Both the position numbers and the translations under genes were made by a program. This document shows, piece by piece, positions 34,679 through 45,932 of a stretch of DNA of 64,000 nucleotides. This DNA is from Paralvinella palmiformis (Eukaryota > Annelida > Polychaeta > Terebellida > Alvinellidae): the NCBI GenBank assembly GCA_025642065.1, contig JAODUP010000414.1:85001-149000 (forward strand). Reading direction: 5' to 3'. Positions within the stretch are counted from its first letter, which is position 1. Each line of letters starts with the position of its first letter. The notes beneath the pieces were generated by a model, which saw nothing but the letters and a program-made list of their open reading frames with translations, ran no database searches and was not told where the DNA came from.

Positions 34679-35170
34679 ATGTGCTTTAAGTATTATAATA
34701 TTGGAAAATATATCGTATCACAGGATAATATTCTGGATCGATATGTATTACCTGGTTTTGGTATGAAAGATATTCTATTTATCTTAGATTTATTTTACCG
34801 TGACACTGTTTCAGATTTGTTTCGAGCTAGATGATCCATGTGTGAACAAAGGAAAAATATTTCACAAACAGTAATTAACATTTATAGTGAAAAGCTACGA
34901 ACTGATCATTTGTAGATTTGAGATATTTAATAACAATTGATTTACTGGCAATATTCGGCTGTCGTCAGGTGAATTGTAATGACTTGATTTGTAATTGACA
35001 TGACATAGCTGAATGATAGATATTAATTTAGTAAAATATATTAATTCTAATGAACTAAAAAAAAATTATCTACATATTTTACCGTATTAAAGATTAATTT
35101 GACCAAAGTAAACAATATTTGTTAATCAGTTAAATTCATTCATTAATGTATTCATTCGTTAATTCGAGAG

Positions 35171-35173
<3 letters not shown>
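34611..35173. other. (AT)n and AT-rich unassigned DNA
   Basis: AT dinucleotides at 34635-34676, then AT-rich sequence with no gene. Confidence 0.5.
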
Positions 35174-35268
<95 letters not shown>

Positions 35269-35400
35269 TAGCTGTGTATAATAAGGCACAGGCACAGAGA
35301 ATCTCGAACCGTGAATTCAAACTCTGGACGTTTCTTCAGGGGACTGAATCCAGAGTGGTGACTTTTCTTGCGGGGACATGTGTAATGTCTCACCAGTCCC
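35174..35400 (+). repeat. (GT)n-led tandem duplication, unit 1
   Basis: A GT run of about 90 bases (35174-35264) leads into AAGGCACAGGCACAGAGAAT...GTGAATTCAAACTCTGGAC...GGACATGTGTAATGTCTCACCAG. The same order of blocks recurs in the next entry. Confidence 0.75.
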
Positions 35401-35408
35401 TCTGTGTG

Positions 35409-35451
<43 letters not shown>

Positions 35452-35600
35452 TGTATTCGTAGTGTGAAATAAAGCACTGGCCCAGAGCATCACGAAATGG
35501 TGAATTCAAATTTTGACCAAATTTCGTCATGATACGGAATAAATGAAGCGATTGTTTTTTCATGGTGAGACATGCGTAATGTATCATCAGCTAAACTTAA
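35401..35600 (+). repeat. (GT)n-led tandem duplication, unit 2
   Basis: A shorter GT run (35409-35455) leads into AAAGCACTGGCCCAGAGCAT...GTGAATTCAAATTTTGACC...GAGACATGCGTAATGTATCA. By eye about 65-70% like unit 1, so an old duplication that included the microsatellite. Confidence 0.7.
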
Positions 35601-35656
35601 ATAACTGCATATATGATTATAAATAGACAGTCACATGACCATGGGCCACATCACAG

Positions 35657-35700
<44 letters not shown>

Positions 35701-36221
35701 GTATACAGATACGTATACAGACAGACAGACAAACAGACAAAAATTCATACAGACAGACAGACAGATAATCATACAGGCCGATCGCAACACCCACGCGTGT
35801 CATCAAACATGTCTATATTACCTGTGTTTATCCCCCCCCACCTTCCCCCCCCCCCTCCCCCCCCCCATCATCCGGCCAGACCAACCGCCCCCCCCCAGTT
35901 ATAACAAATACAAATCTCTCTGATATTAAACTCTACACTAAAATCCCGGCTATAATCAGATCTGTTACCATGGTAACGTGTACTCTATAAGATAGATTCA
36001 CAACACTATAGGGTTGGCCAGCAAGTAAGAGACATTATATTGTTATATCAATACACATAACTAACATCTTAGGGTCGGGCTCTGTTTAGAGGACAATGAC
36101 TGGGTGACTCGGTTATGAGTGGGTGAGTGAGTCAGTCAGTCAGTGAGTCAGTCAGTCAATCAGTCAGTCAGTTACTCACTCTGTCAGTCAGTCAGCCAAT
36201 CGGACGCTTAGTTAGTCAATG
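35601..36221. other. (AT)n, (ACAG)n, poly-C and unassigned DNA
   Basis: AT run 35658-35699, ACAG runs 35716-35765, poly-C tracts 35831-35898, and GTCAGTCA tetranucleotides 36120-36195. No gene. Confidence 0.6.
35964..35977. promoter_or_regulatory. Palindromic RFX-type X-box
   Basis: GTTACCATGGTAAC is a perfect 14 bp palindrome and fits the RFX X-box consensus (GTnRCC-spacer-RGYAAC). RFX factors drive ciliary genes in animals. Function here is inferred from the word only. Confidence 0.4.
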
Positions 36222-36222
36222 A

Positions 36223-36268
<46 letters not shown>

Positions 36269-36281
36269 CCGTCTGTCTGTC

Positions 36282-36312
<31 letters not shown>

Positions 36313-36317
36313 GCTCT

Positions 36318-36366
<49 letters not shown>

Positions 36367-36370
36367 GGAA
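36222..36370. repeat. (TA)n, (GT)n, (TCTG)n, (CT)n, (AT)n cluster
   Basis: Five simple arrays in under 150 bp with almost no unique sequence between them. Confidence 0.95.
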
Positions 36371-36429
36371 ACACGTACACATACAGAGAGAGAGACAGTT
36401 TGGTAATTAATTTAGCTGTGGCACCCGAC

Positions 36430-37070
36430 GTCACCTATCCCACTCCACATCACACCACCCAACTCCACATCACACCACTCAACTCCACCCCAATTAACAC
36501 AACCCAACTCCACACCACACCACTGAACTCCACACTACACCATCTAATTCAACTTCACACCACCCAACTCTGCACCACATTACCCAACTCCACACCAATC
36601 AACTCAACACAACTTCACACCACACAACCTAACTCCACCCCAAACTACCCAACTGCACACCACACAACCCAACTCCACATCACACCACCCAACTCCACAT
36701 CACACCACCCAACACCAACTCAATCAACCCAACCTAACTCCACCCCAAACTACCCAACTGCACACCACACCACCCAACTCCACATCACACCACCCAACAC
36801 CACCTCAATCAACCCAACCTAACTCCACCCCAAACTACCCAACTCCACATCACACCACCCAACTCCACATCATACCACCCAACTCCGTATCATACCACCC
36901 AACTCCACATCACACCAGCCAACTCCACACCGCACCAGCCAACTCCACACCACACCACACCACACCACAAGCCAACCCCTACATCACAGCACCCAACTGC
37001 ACATCAATCAACTCAACCCAACTCCACCCCACATCACCCAACTACACAACACTCTACACCTGTCAAATTC
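36430..37070 (-). repeat. CCCAACTCCACATCACACCA minisatellite
   Basis: Over 25 diverged units of about 20 bp (CCCAACTCCACACCACACCA). Longer blocks such as AACCTAACTCCACCCCAAAC recur at roughly 36627, 36731 and 36817, showing a higher-order layer. Thr/Pro-rich frames are repeat translations. Confidence 0.9.
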
Positions 37071-37279
37071 CAATACCCTACTGTGGGAGTCGACGTCAGC
37101 ACAGCTTGGTACAGGTGAACATTCTAGGCAGCCATTGTAAATGTAAACTTTCTAAATAATATCAAACACGAGACATGTGGAGTTATTTGGATAATTTGTT
37201 TGAAATGTGTAAAAGGAAAACAAAAAATACCTAAGCTTCGACAAATATTATTATTATTAATAACACAGAGAGAGAGAGA

Positions 37280-37357
<78 letters not shown>

Positions 37358-37644
37358 GTATACGCCTTGTTACGTCATACGGGAATATTTAGTTTAAAAA
37401 AAGAGAGGATTAACGAGATTTGACCAGTTTATTGTCTTTCATTATCATAACTGATATATATCTTGGTGGTATTATAAATAATTAGATAATTATATGATAT
37501 TAGCATTTCTTTGTTGTCGTTTGTTTGTTTGTTTGTTTACTTATTCGTTTGTTTATTGTAGAAGAAAACCTTTATCAGTGATAAGAATAATTCTGTATTT
37601 GTTTTATTTATTAATAACATAATTGATGTAGTTGGAGAAGACTA
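37071..37644. other. Unassigned DNA with (GA)n(CA)n(AT)n
   Basis: GA, CA and AT runs at 37266-37352 and a (GTTT)n run near 37519-37540. The rest is AT-rich, without a gene. Confidence 0.55.
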
Positions 37645-37681
<37 letters not shown>

Positions 37682-37800
37682 TGTAGTAGTAGTAGAAATA
37701 TTAGTAGTAATATTAGTAGTAGTAGTATTAGTGGTAGTAGTGGTGGTAGTAGTGGTGGTAGTGATGGTATCAGTAATAGTATAAGTAGTAACATTTATAT
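37645..37800. repeat. (TTA)n passing into (GTA)n and (GGT)n
   Basis: Trinucleotide runs that change by single substitutions (ATT to AGT to GGT). Confidence 0.9.
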
Positions 37801-37964
37801 AATGCATTCTACAAATTGTTCAAAAGCCCTTTACCCATAAATCAATAACCGGGACAATAAACATACAATATTAATGACAATTGTCTTCTTTTGTTATAGA
37901 ACAATGACAATTAGAAATAAATGTTTGTTTATGGGATAGAAACGACTAAATAAACCGACCACCA

Positions 37965-38015
<51 letters not shown>

Positions 38016-38017
38016 TT

Positions 38018-38069
<52 letters not shown>

Positions 38070-38250
38070 CAGACCCAGCTTTATATCTGTATTAATCATT
38101 GTTACTGATAATAATAATTATGACAGATATTATTTATCTTCAATAATTAATCAATTTTTTGAAGAGAACAAAATCTGGTGCATTTGTTCGAAGACGATAT
38201 TTTTTACACCTGTATCTCGTCTATTAATTGTCATTGCGTGTCTAAAAATA
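37801..38250. repeat. (CA)n, (TA)n, (GA)n tract in AT-rich DNA
   Basis: CA 37966-37992, TA 37993-38035, GA 38036-38062, with AT-rich non-coding DNA on both sides. Confidence 0.8.
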
Positions 38251-38463
38251 GCAGACAGACAGATGGACGGACGGACGGACTGACAGACGGACGGACGGAC
38301 GGACGGACAGACATACGGACGGACGGACAGACGGACTGACAGACAGACGGACGGACGGACGGACAGACATACGGATAGACAGACAGACGGACTGACTGAC
38401 AGACAGACGGACGGACGGACGGACGGACAGACATACGGACGGACGGACGGACGGACGGACGGA
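38251..38463. repeat. (GACG)n/(GACA)n array
   Basis: About 53 tetranucleotides mixing GGAC, GACA and CATACGGA. The block CGGACGGACGGACAGACATA recurs with a period of about 60 bp. Frames in three phases (Pro-Ser-Val-Arg, Cys-Leu-Ser-Val) are artefacts. Confidence 0.95.
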
Positions 38464-39099
38464 CAAATCCGATATCTGACAATGCAATCCGCCATTCATT
38501 TGTCACTGGAACAAATAACGGTTGACGCCTGTCAGCAGCTGTGAACAGCTGTCGACAGCTGTGGTGTATTGGATAAAAGACAGATGTGGGAGTGTACAGT
38601 TGACGGCTGTGGTTCGGTTTATCGTCGATAATTTGTTAGCAAGTTGATTATCTCTGTGGATGCGTTCGGTGAATGTTTATGGCGATAATTGGGGTATTAC
38701 TGTATGCTCGCGCGGGCGCGCACGCACACGCACACACGCACAGACACACACACACACACACACACACAAGACCAATTTATCTGTCATTGAGACACCAGCT
38801 TCACACGTTACATAACAATAAGATCACGTGACGGGCACCAGAGGTCAGATTCCGGATTGATCCGGAATAATGATCTTTTCTGGCCGCATAAATGACTGTA
38901 TGACTGTAACCTTGGCTGACTGTATGACTTCCGGTATGACTTCCGGTATAAACGACTGCATAACTGTCCGTATAACGGTCCATGCGTGTGCCCGACTGTA
39001 TAACATACTGTTAAACAAATTGCATTACCGGGTTTAACATGCTGTATAACGCGGCTTTCCATGGGGTGGTAACCCATCGTATAACTTGCGTAAACTGTA
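38464..39099. other. Unassigned DNA
   Basis: Contains the E-box cluster below, (CA)n at 38749-38769, CACGTGACGGG near 38824 and a pair of ACTTCCGGTAT words 13 bp apart near 38929-38950, within a degenerate TGTATGACT/TGCATAAC repeat (38890-39090). No gene. Confidence 0.45.
38536..38561. promoter_or_regulatory. Three CAGCTG E-boxes at exact 10-bp spacing
   Basis: CAGCTG begins at 38536, 38546 and 38556, one helical turn apart. CAGCTG is the site of MyoD/Achaete-scute class bHLH factors. A two-box version with the same spacing occurs at 54016/54026. Confidence 0.4.
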
Positions 39100-41682
39100 A
39101 CCAACTCATCGGTATATCAATCCACACACGGAATACAGCAGCGACCACGTGTCAGAATATACCGTAAACAAACCATGCACGAATGATGTCACCGACATAT
39201 AACCAATCGGCAAGCGTCATTCGTCGGCTGTCGATTACGTCAGAAGACTTCAGCCAATATGCGAAAGGCGTTTCCGTGGCCGAAACGTGAAGGCGGTTGG
39301 CCAGACACCTATAGCATCTGGGTTCCAATACAGGCCTAACGGCGTTTTGGAGGATGTTTCAGCTGACGCGTCGCCTGGTCGCCAAACTGCTACGTTGCTC
39401 GACCGATTGAGCCAGAATAGCCGCCGTCAAAAAAGCCGCATTGACACCTCCGTTCGGCCAAGACATTAAGAATATTGGGTTCAAGACGACGGGCTGGGTA
39501 CACCGCGTACACGGTTCGGAGTTCGGCTCCGAGCGTACAAAACGCGTACACGGACAGACGCCATTCCAGTCGCCAAATCGTACTCCGGTCGTTGCGGGAG
39601 GCCCAGAAACTGCGAGCAACAAACGTCATTAATATGGCCGCTGACGGCTGGTCGGTTCTGGGCTTGCACTAGGGCAAAGCCAGATTTCCTCGAAGAGTTC
39701 GTACACAGGGTGCACGTACCATCGTACAACGGCGACGACGGGGAGTGGACGGGACGACATCTGAGCGGCGAGAATTACTGGATGTTAAAGCCGCGGGCAC
39801 GGGTCGGCAAGTCCGCGCCAGGCCTCGCCTCGTCTGTTATACGATTTTCGGTTCGTATACGAAGGCGAGGCGGCGGTGGTCACTCGCTTCGCGACGGTGC
39901 GAGCGGCGACGTTAAGGCCAACATCGGTCACACGCTGGTCAGACCTGAAGCAGATCAGCCTCGTTGGGTACCTGGCGTACCCGAATACAGCAACGAATAC
40001 AACTGCCTCGGCGTGAGTGTGTGCGTGTGTGTGTGCGTGCGTATGATACGCCTAGCCGTCCGTCAGTGTGTGTGTGTGTGTGTATCGGTGAATTACCATA
40101 ATATATTGCCGGCGAGGCCTCGCCTCCGCTCTAAGAGAAGCTCGTACCAATCGAGCCTCAGCTAGCGAGAGAGTTTGATCCAAGCTGAGAGCCCCACGCC
40201 GGTGGCTCCCTCTCTCTGTCTGTCTCTCTCGGCCTACACTCGCTCGCCCAATCGCCGCCTCTCGCCCGCTATCACATCCGCGGCTACCTCCTCCGATCGT
40301 GCGTGTGTGAGTACGCGCGCGCGCGTGTGTGTGTGACTCCCTCCGTATATCCCCGTGTATGTATGTGCGCTTACGTACGTACATACGTACGTGTGTCCGT
40401 ACGCACGAGCCAGCCGGGGCCTCGTACGGGCCGAGCTGTCCAACGGCGGAATTGGAGAAGTTGTCGACGCGAGCGCCCTCTCTCATTTGTGGAGTACGAG
40501 TCGGGCCCGACACTAGCGGCCTCTAGCGGATAACGCAGTACGTAATGGCGATGCGACGCAGCGCGATGCGACGCCAGGTGTCGCCACCACCACCACCGTC
40601 GTCGACGTCGACGTCGTCGTCAATATCGTCGTCATCGTCGTCGTCGGATTTAGAGTCGTCATCGTCGTCGGAATGGTCGAAGTCGGAGTCGGCAAGCCAA
40701 TAGCGAGCGCGCCACCTAGCGGCCATCCGAGCGACAGCGCCATGGAAACGGAAGTTCGCCAGTTACGTCGGCGGCGGCAGCGCGCAGACGCGTCGCGTTC
40801 GTTCGGTTCCCAGTGGCGACGCGCATGCGCCGCGTTCTTGGCGCGGAAGGATGTCCGCGACTAATGCGGGGCTCGGGGTCACACTTCGAAGCCGCGCCAC
40901 ATATGGATTATTGTCCGGCACATCTGGATTATTATCCGCCTCTCTGGATTATTGTATTGTCAGCGTCCCTGGATTATTGTCCGTATTTCTGGATTATTCG
41001 CCCGTCCGGATACCAAGAAGGTACGAGAACGTCACCGAGTTGACGAATTCCGGATTCGGCGTCCGATCGGGATCTCGCCGAGAGATAGAGCGATTCACGT
41101 GCCGCCACCCGCGGGATCTGGTCCCCCTTCGGGATCTATGGCCATATTCTGGAGCGATTACTACTAGCGTTAGGATTTAGCACGATAAGGAGTAGCTACC
41201 GTTTTTTTCCTGGTCATCTTTAGCAGTGCTACGCCCCTGCCGATATGGTGACCGACTGACGTCATACGGTTTGTGGTAGTAGTTCCGTCCCAATTATCGC
41301 CCAACCCCGGAGTGTCCTACGCGCGGTCGCGTGCGTGCGTGTTGTGTGCGTGTGTGCGTGCGTGCAAGCGAGCGTGCGTGTATGTGTGTGTGCGCGCGTG
41401 TGTGTATACGTATGTGTGCCTATGTGCCGCCACCTTCCGCCGTCGTTATGGAAACGTCGCCGCTGCGCGCGGCTCTCCCGCTCTCGTCGCGAACTCGCTG
41501 CCGACGATGACGTCATCATCGTCGGTCCGTTCGCCGCCACCACCAGCACCACCACCACCTCATCGTCATACGGGTCATCCTCGGGAGCGCGCCTGCGCAC
41601 TATCGTCCACTTCCGGTTTCGGGTTTTTTTCCCTATCGGCGTACCGTTACGGCGTAGATGAGGCCCGCCGACATCCGGCACT
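39100..41682 (+). promoter_or_regulatory. CpG-rich promoter and leader region of the NALF-like gene
   Basis: GC- and CpG-rich for over 2 kb, ending directly at the exon below. It holds CGCGCATGCGCCGCG (NRF1-like, 40820), a CCGCTAGGTGGCGC-type CTCF word on the minus strand (40709-40722), TGACGTCAT words (41266, 41508), ACTTCCGGT (41609), and purine-pyrimidine GTGCGT runs (40017-40082, 40300-40400, 41330-41420). Several frames are open because the DNA is GC-rich and CGT/CGTC repeats occur (40577-40685, 41508-41580). None shows a domain. The start site is not determinable by eye. Confidence 0.55.
39268..39368 (+). mobile_element. SINE-A variant-head fragment, very diverged
   Basis: GTGGCCGAAACGTGAAGG, GGTTGGCCAGA, ATCTGGGTTCCAATACAGGC and GGATGTTTCAGCTGAC align in order with the head and first body bases of the variant-head copies at 26138 and 33011. 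The rest of the body is missing. Confidence 0.45.
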
Positions 41683-42063
41683 ATGACTGTATTCCGCGCG
41701 CATGGCGTCATCGTATCGCTATTCTGGAAGCCGGTTCGTGACGTATTACAAAGATGGCGGATCTGTTTGGCTAGCTTGGTCTTCTTCACGATCTTCCTAA
41801 CGAACAACTTCGGAGTGTCGACGGGAGCCGATGGGCTGCCCACGGGTGGGCCGGGCAGCCCAACTGGGCCCGGTAGCCCGGGTGGGCCCGGGCCACCGGC
41901 GCCGGGCACCGGGCACCCGCCCGGCTATCACGTGCCGGCTACCGGCCGGACTAGCGAAAGCGACCATCTACGTCATCAGGCGGCGGCGGCGCTACGCCAC
42001 CGCAGTCACGTGTCCAGCAGTGATGTCATCACTGCGTCATCGCCGTCGCCGCCGCCCCCATCA

Positions 42064-42095
<32 letters not shown>

Positions 42096-42717
42096 CGTTC
42101 GTTCACCGTCGGGTAGCGAGCGCCGCATAGCGGCGTCGCGGGTTAGCATCGAAATCGTGACGTCACCATCAACTTCCGGCCCCTCATCCGGGTCCCGATC
42201 ACCAGAGTCTTCTCCGCCGCGGACGGCCTCACGCCACCCGGATACAGCCCGGACTTCCGGGGCGAGCTTGCGCCATCCGGGTGCAGCCCGGAGCGCCGCT
42301 TCGGGATCCTCTTCCAGCGCCAGGCGGCGCCACATATCGGAGTGGTCGAGCTTTAGGGATCGGCCCTACTCGGCCAGCGGTGCACGTGACCAGTGCCTTG
42401 TCGCCGACGATCTCGCATCGGAAGTATGCTCCCTGCCAGCCGACTGGCAGTACGACTGTCCGCGGACCAGGCGCATGCGCCAGCTGCACCTGTCGTTCTG
42501 CGGCTCGTTCCCGCTGTACGCCGCCATTTTGGTACGGAAGGGCGGCCGCGAGTGTCCGTTGGACGAAGAGAGCGAGGCCGAATGTCGCCGGATCATCGGG
42601 CAGGTCGTCGATCGGGATAACGAGGCCAGGGAGATGTACTGCCTGTTCCGGAAGATCGCGTCCAGATTCGACTGCGTCGATCCCTTCTCAGCCGAATGGT
42701 CATGTGACCACTGTAAG
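41683..42717 (+). CDS. NALF-like: First coding exon of a NALF/FAM155/Mid1/NLF-1-type NALCN auxiliary protein
   Basis: Family role: these proteins sit in the ER/plasma membrane and bind the pore subunit NALCN (with UNC79 and UNC80) to support folding, surface delivery and gating of the sodium-leak channel that sets resting potential; nematode NLF-1 and fly Mid1 are relatives. Seen here: residues 23-45 contain QRWRICLASLVFFTIFL, closely matching the hydrophobic N-terminal segment of vertebrate FAM155A/B. Residues 50-90 are Gly/Pro-rich (collagen-like) and 95-240 Ser/Pro/Arg-rich linker. The cysteine-rich domain starts at about 249, with Cys at 249, 259, 273, 291, 301, 320, 331, 341 and 344. LHLSFCGSF and the C-x18-C block with D..A.E.Y..F, then FDC....S.....C..CK follow the family pattern. 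Start: the first ATG after an in-frame TGA at 41659; A at -3. End: AAG|GTAAGG, a strong donor, phase 0, after Lys345; open frame past it (to 42894) enters GTTT repeats and is intron. The second half of the cysteine domain and the C-terminal hydrophobic tail must come from later exons, not seen in the window. The linker length and Ser-rich composition are unlike vertebrates (Gln-rich there). Exon confident; exact subtype not assigned. Confidence 0.9.
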
Positions 42718-43012
42718 GTAAGGATCCTGAGTTTCTACTTCCGTTTCCGTGCGCGCCTCGTTCTGGCGACCGACGCGTCAGAGAGCGCGTACCCTGGTGT
42801 CCGTGTTTTGTTTGTTTGTTTGTGTGTTTGTTTGTTTGTTTGCGTCGACGACCAAATTTCTGCCTTACTTATGACATATATTTTGTTTGTTTGAAATCGT
42901 AAATAGTATGTTTTTTTCGCAGCACCATATCGATGACGTCATTATATTCTGTGTTTATGCGTAGTCATGCCGTATAATATTAATGTCATACTATCATATA
43001 CTGTATTAAACC

Positions 43013-43019
<7 letters not shown>
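42718..43019 (+). other. Start of the first intron of the NALF-like gene
   Basis: Begins GTAAGG after the exon. A GTTT/TGTTTG run at 42808-42842 and ATGACGTCATTA near 42940 follow. No exon. Confidence 0.7.
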
Positions 43020-43060
<41 letters not shown>

Positions 43061-43162
43061 GGGGGGGGGGACTTCACCCTCTACAATACAGCATTATATT
43101 AGTACCTTTGAGCATAACACCCTTACGTAATATATATATATATATATATAGAACGACATATG

Positions 43163-43196
<34 letters not shown>

Positions 43197-43700
43197 AGTA
43201 TTTATAGGGAAGGGTGTTTAACGGGTGTTGTACAACGCTATAATGGTATTAATGGGAGACTTTAACCTGTGTTATACACCATTATAATGATTATCGAGGA
43301 AAACTTTCATTTATGTTATACGATGTTATACGATGTTATACCGGTGTTATACCGGTGTGTATTGGGGACTTTAACGTGTGCTGAGTGGCGTTATATTTTG
43401 GGGAGGTCAATTGTTGTTACACAACGTTATATAGACGTTTATGGGGGGATGGGGGACTTCAACCTGTATTTTATCATGTTTTAATGTGTATTAGATGATA
43501 TTAATTTGTATAATATGACGTCATATCGGAATTTTTGACAGAGAGCTTACGTTTGATGACTTCGCCAAATAATTGTAAGCTAATTCCTCCGTGTAGGAGG
43601 AGGGTGGGGCCTTCAACCCCTATGTGTTTTCAACTGGTTTTAACTTCTGTTACACGACTTTACGATACAAATATTTGCGGATGAATTTAACCTACGTTTT
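43020..43700 (+). repeat. (AT)n and degenerate 60-80 bp repeat
   Basis: AT arrays at 43016-43056, 43130-43151 and 43167-43195 are mixed with a theme GGGGACTTYAACCTGTGTTA followed by TACRACGTTATA. The theme recurs near 43205, 43256, 43363, 43450 and 43607, all on the plus strand. Likely a decayed minisatellite inside the intron. Confidence 0.65.
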
Positions 43701-43720
43701 ACTACGTCACGCCAGCAGTC

Positions 43721-43754
<34 letters not shown>

Positions 43755-44380
43755 CTCGTCCATATTACGTCATCGAACTGTGACAGCCATATTGTATTTA
43801 GCGCCAGACTGGAGAGGATAACGTGTGCTGGTTGAAATCGTAGGTCACGAGGTAGGGCGTGACGTGGCACTTGATCACGTGCTGCTCTATCGCTTCTATA
43901 TACACGTCACGTGACAATCATTAGAATGATGAGTACAACATGACCTAGAAATATCTCCTCAAAGTATACACATTTAGTCAGTTTAAAACTATAATAAACA
44001 CTGTGAAATAATTGTCAAAAGTTATTATTATTATTATTAACATCATTGTAGGCTGAGACTCATTTAAAAATAATTAAATGTCGTTTAGTGTTGTCACGGG
44101 ACAGCCATATCACGTAGACGAGCCCGCGCACGCACGCACACACGCACACTAGCGCGCGTGCTCACACACATACACTACGAAGACTGCCGGTTCCTAACTT
44201 CGCATTGAAACAGAAATAGGAACCAGACTTTAGTAAAATTTTCGCTGGTAAAATAAATACTTCAGACACATGTTATTGGACTTAAAAAGGGTTTCTTCAA
44301 CCGAAAGTAGTCCGGCTATTTGGGCCGAGTTAAAGGTCAGCTGTTACTGGTTAGGTCGGACGTTATAGAATAATAATATA
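43701..44380. other. Intronic or intergenic unassigned DNA
   Basis: GT run 43721-43751, CACGTG near 43876 and 43908, (TTA)n 44024-44038, ACGCAC-rich 44127-44160. No exon recognised. Confidence 0.5.
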
Positions 44381-44399
44381 AATTGTTACTCGAATAGAA

Positions 44400-44431
<32 letters not shown>

Positions 44432-44457
44432 CTCTGTTTTCTATTCGAGTAACAATT
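44381..44457. repeat. Perfect 22-bp inverted repeat around (AT)n
   Basis: The arm 44381-44402 (AATTGTTACTCGAATAG then AAAAC) is exactly complementary to 44436-44457. The loop is an AT dinucleotide array that can also pair with itself, giving a near-continuous hairpin of about 77 bases. Confidence 0.95.
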
Positions 44458-44719
44458 GTTTGGTCACAATTTTATACGAAGATTTATAAACAACACAAAA
44501 ATATGTGGTCGCGCCTTTATTAAATGTAACATCACATACACACGCACGCACACACACACACACAGAAGAAAAAAACACACACACACGCAAACACACACAC
44601 GCGCAGAGAGAGAGAAGAGAGAGAGAGTTATGTTTCAAACTGACTTCTATAATATATCTATCTATTTCTTGTATCTAAACATCCTCCAGGAAACAACCGC
44701 CAGATACTAATATATATTG
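44458..44719. repeat. (CA)n and (GA)n tract
   Basis: Interrupted CA/CGCA runs at 44535-44605 and GA at 44606-44628 with AT-rich flanks; no coding signal. Confidence 0.7.
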
Positions 44720-45240
44720 ACCCGACTTCGTATCGATGTGCGGTCGCTTCTGTACGTGCGTCTACGTACGTGCGCGTATGTGCACGAGTGGCTTACATAT
44801 GGCGCCACGTCATAAATAACATCGAACGCCGATGGTCGTATGCGCGGACCGCCTGCGCACAGCGCCGCGCCGAGCCGCGCGCAGCCCGACGGGAAGGCGC
44901 GCTAGGCAATCTGGGAACTGGCTCTCTAGTCCAGAACTAGGTCACTTGTTAGAGCTTCGGCGAGTTGATCGATCAGCCCCGTTCGTTGAAGAATTGCCTT
45001 TAATCGCCGCATTTAGTTGTTTATTTCAGTCAGTTCTCTCGGAGCTGGCTCCATGTTTTTTCGGACTTCGGCTTCTCGCTGATTCCCACCGAGCAGACGA
45101 CAGCCATTTTGGCTCTCGATTTTGGCGCGTTTTCTGCGTAGCGTTTTTGATGTCGGTGGTTTTTGGTTGTCTTTTTTTGTTTTGTTTTTGGCGAGGAATT
45201 TGATTGAAGTCAGCTCCCGTAATGTTTTTGTCTTCGCCGG
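44720..45240. promoter_or_regulatory. CpG-rich block, possible promoter or 5' UTR
   Basis: CpG-rich from 44725 to about 45000, with GTACGTGCGTCTACGTACG, ATATGGCGCCACGTCATAAA (near 44798) and TGCGCGGACCGCCTGCGCAC. A frame from 44832 to 45203 is open but becomes Phe/Val/Leu from T-rich DNA at its end and shows no domain. It could be an alternative promoter within the NALF-like intron or another gene's start. Confidence 0.35.
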
Positions 45241-45537
45241 GTGGTTTCTCCAGTCGGGCTGAAGATAAAACACCTGTTTAATGATGAGAAACGGATGTGT
45301 CAAGTATCCATCACTCGTTTGATTGGTGGGTTCTTCTCTTTTTCTCTCTCTCTGTCTCTCTCTCTCTATCTCTCTGTGTGTGTGTGTGTGTGTGTGTGAG
45401 CTCACACACAAGCATTGATATAGAAAGTCGAAAATCTCTACATCATCTGAAAATATTAATGAGGGTTACATCTAAAACGTGTTAATATATATTTGTCCGT
45501 ATTTTGGTAATAGTACTAGTGGTAGTAGTAGTAGTAG

Positions 45538-45574
<37 letters not shown>

Positions 45575-45872
45575 AAGGAGCTGAAACAGACAACATAAAG
45601 TGCAAATCCTATACACTATCGGGCAGACACAGACAGGCAGACAGGCGGACCCCATACTGCAAACTGTTCTGGCTTCGGATATATATAAATCATATTCCTG
45701 CAGATATCCGATAATTAATTTTCCATGTTTCTCGCTGCCTCTATACAGGATATTCAATGTTTATCGGATATTATACGACGTCAGCTGACTTGTTTAGAAC
45801 CTATATGGCGGCTGACTTAGTGATGTTTGTGTTAAACATCTGCCACATGGAGGTCTATATAGGCAGTACACA

Positions 45873-45932
<60 letters not shown>

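Noticed and set aside
36430..37070. CRISPR-like array of short direct repeats
   Set aside because: Units are contiguous and diverged with no unique spacers; the sequence is eukaryotic minisatellite DNA.
40545..40703. Short frame MAMRRSAMRRQVS then Pro/Ser-rich
   Set aside because: CGT/CGTC repeat translation without homology; could at most be an upstream ORF of the NALF-like transcript.
41262..41909. 215-codon open frame on the minus strand opposite the NALF-like exon
   Set aside because: It is antisense to the confident exon and is open because of GC-rich, CGT-biased sequence; its proline/glycine and His-Thr parts mirror the sense repeats.
42718..42894. Continuation of the NALF-like frame past Lys345
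   Set aside because: It follows a consensus splice donor and turns into GTTT repeat translation, so it is intron read-through.
44832..45203. 123-codon plus-strand frame in a CpG-rich block
   Set aside because: Arg-rich then Phe/Leu-rich from base composition; no domain. More likely UTR or promoter sequence.
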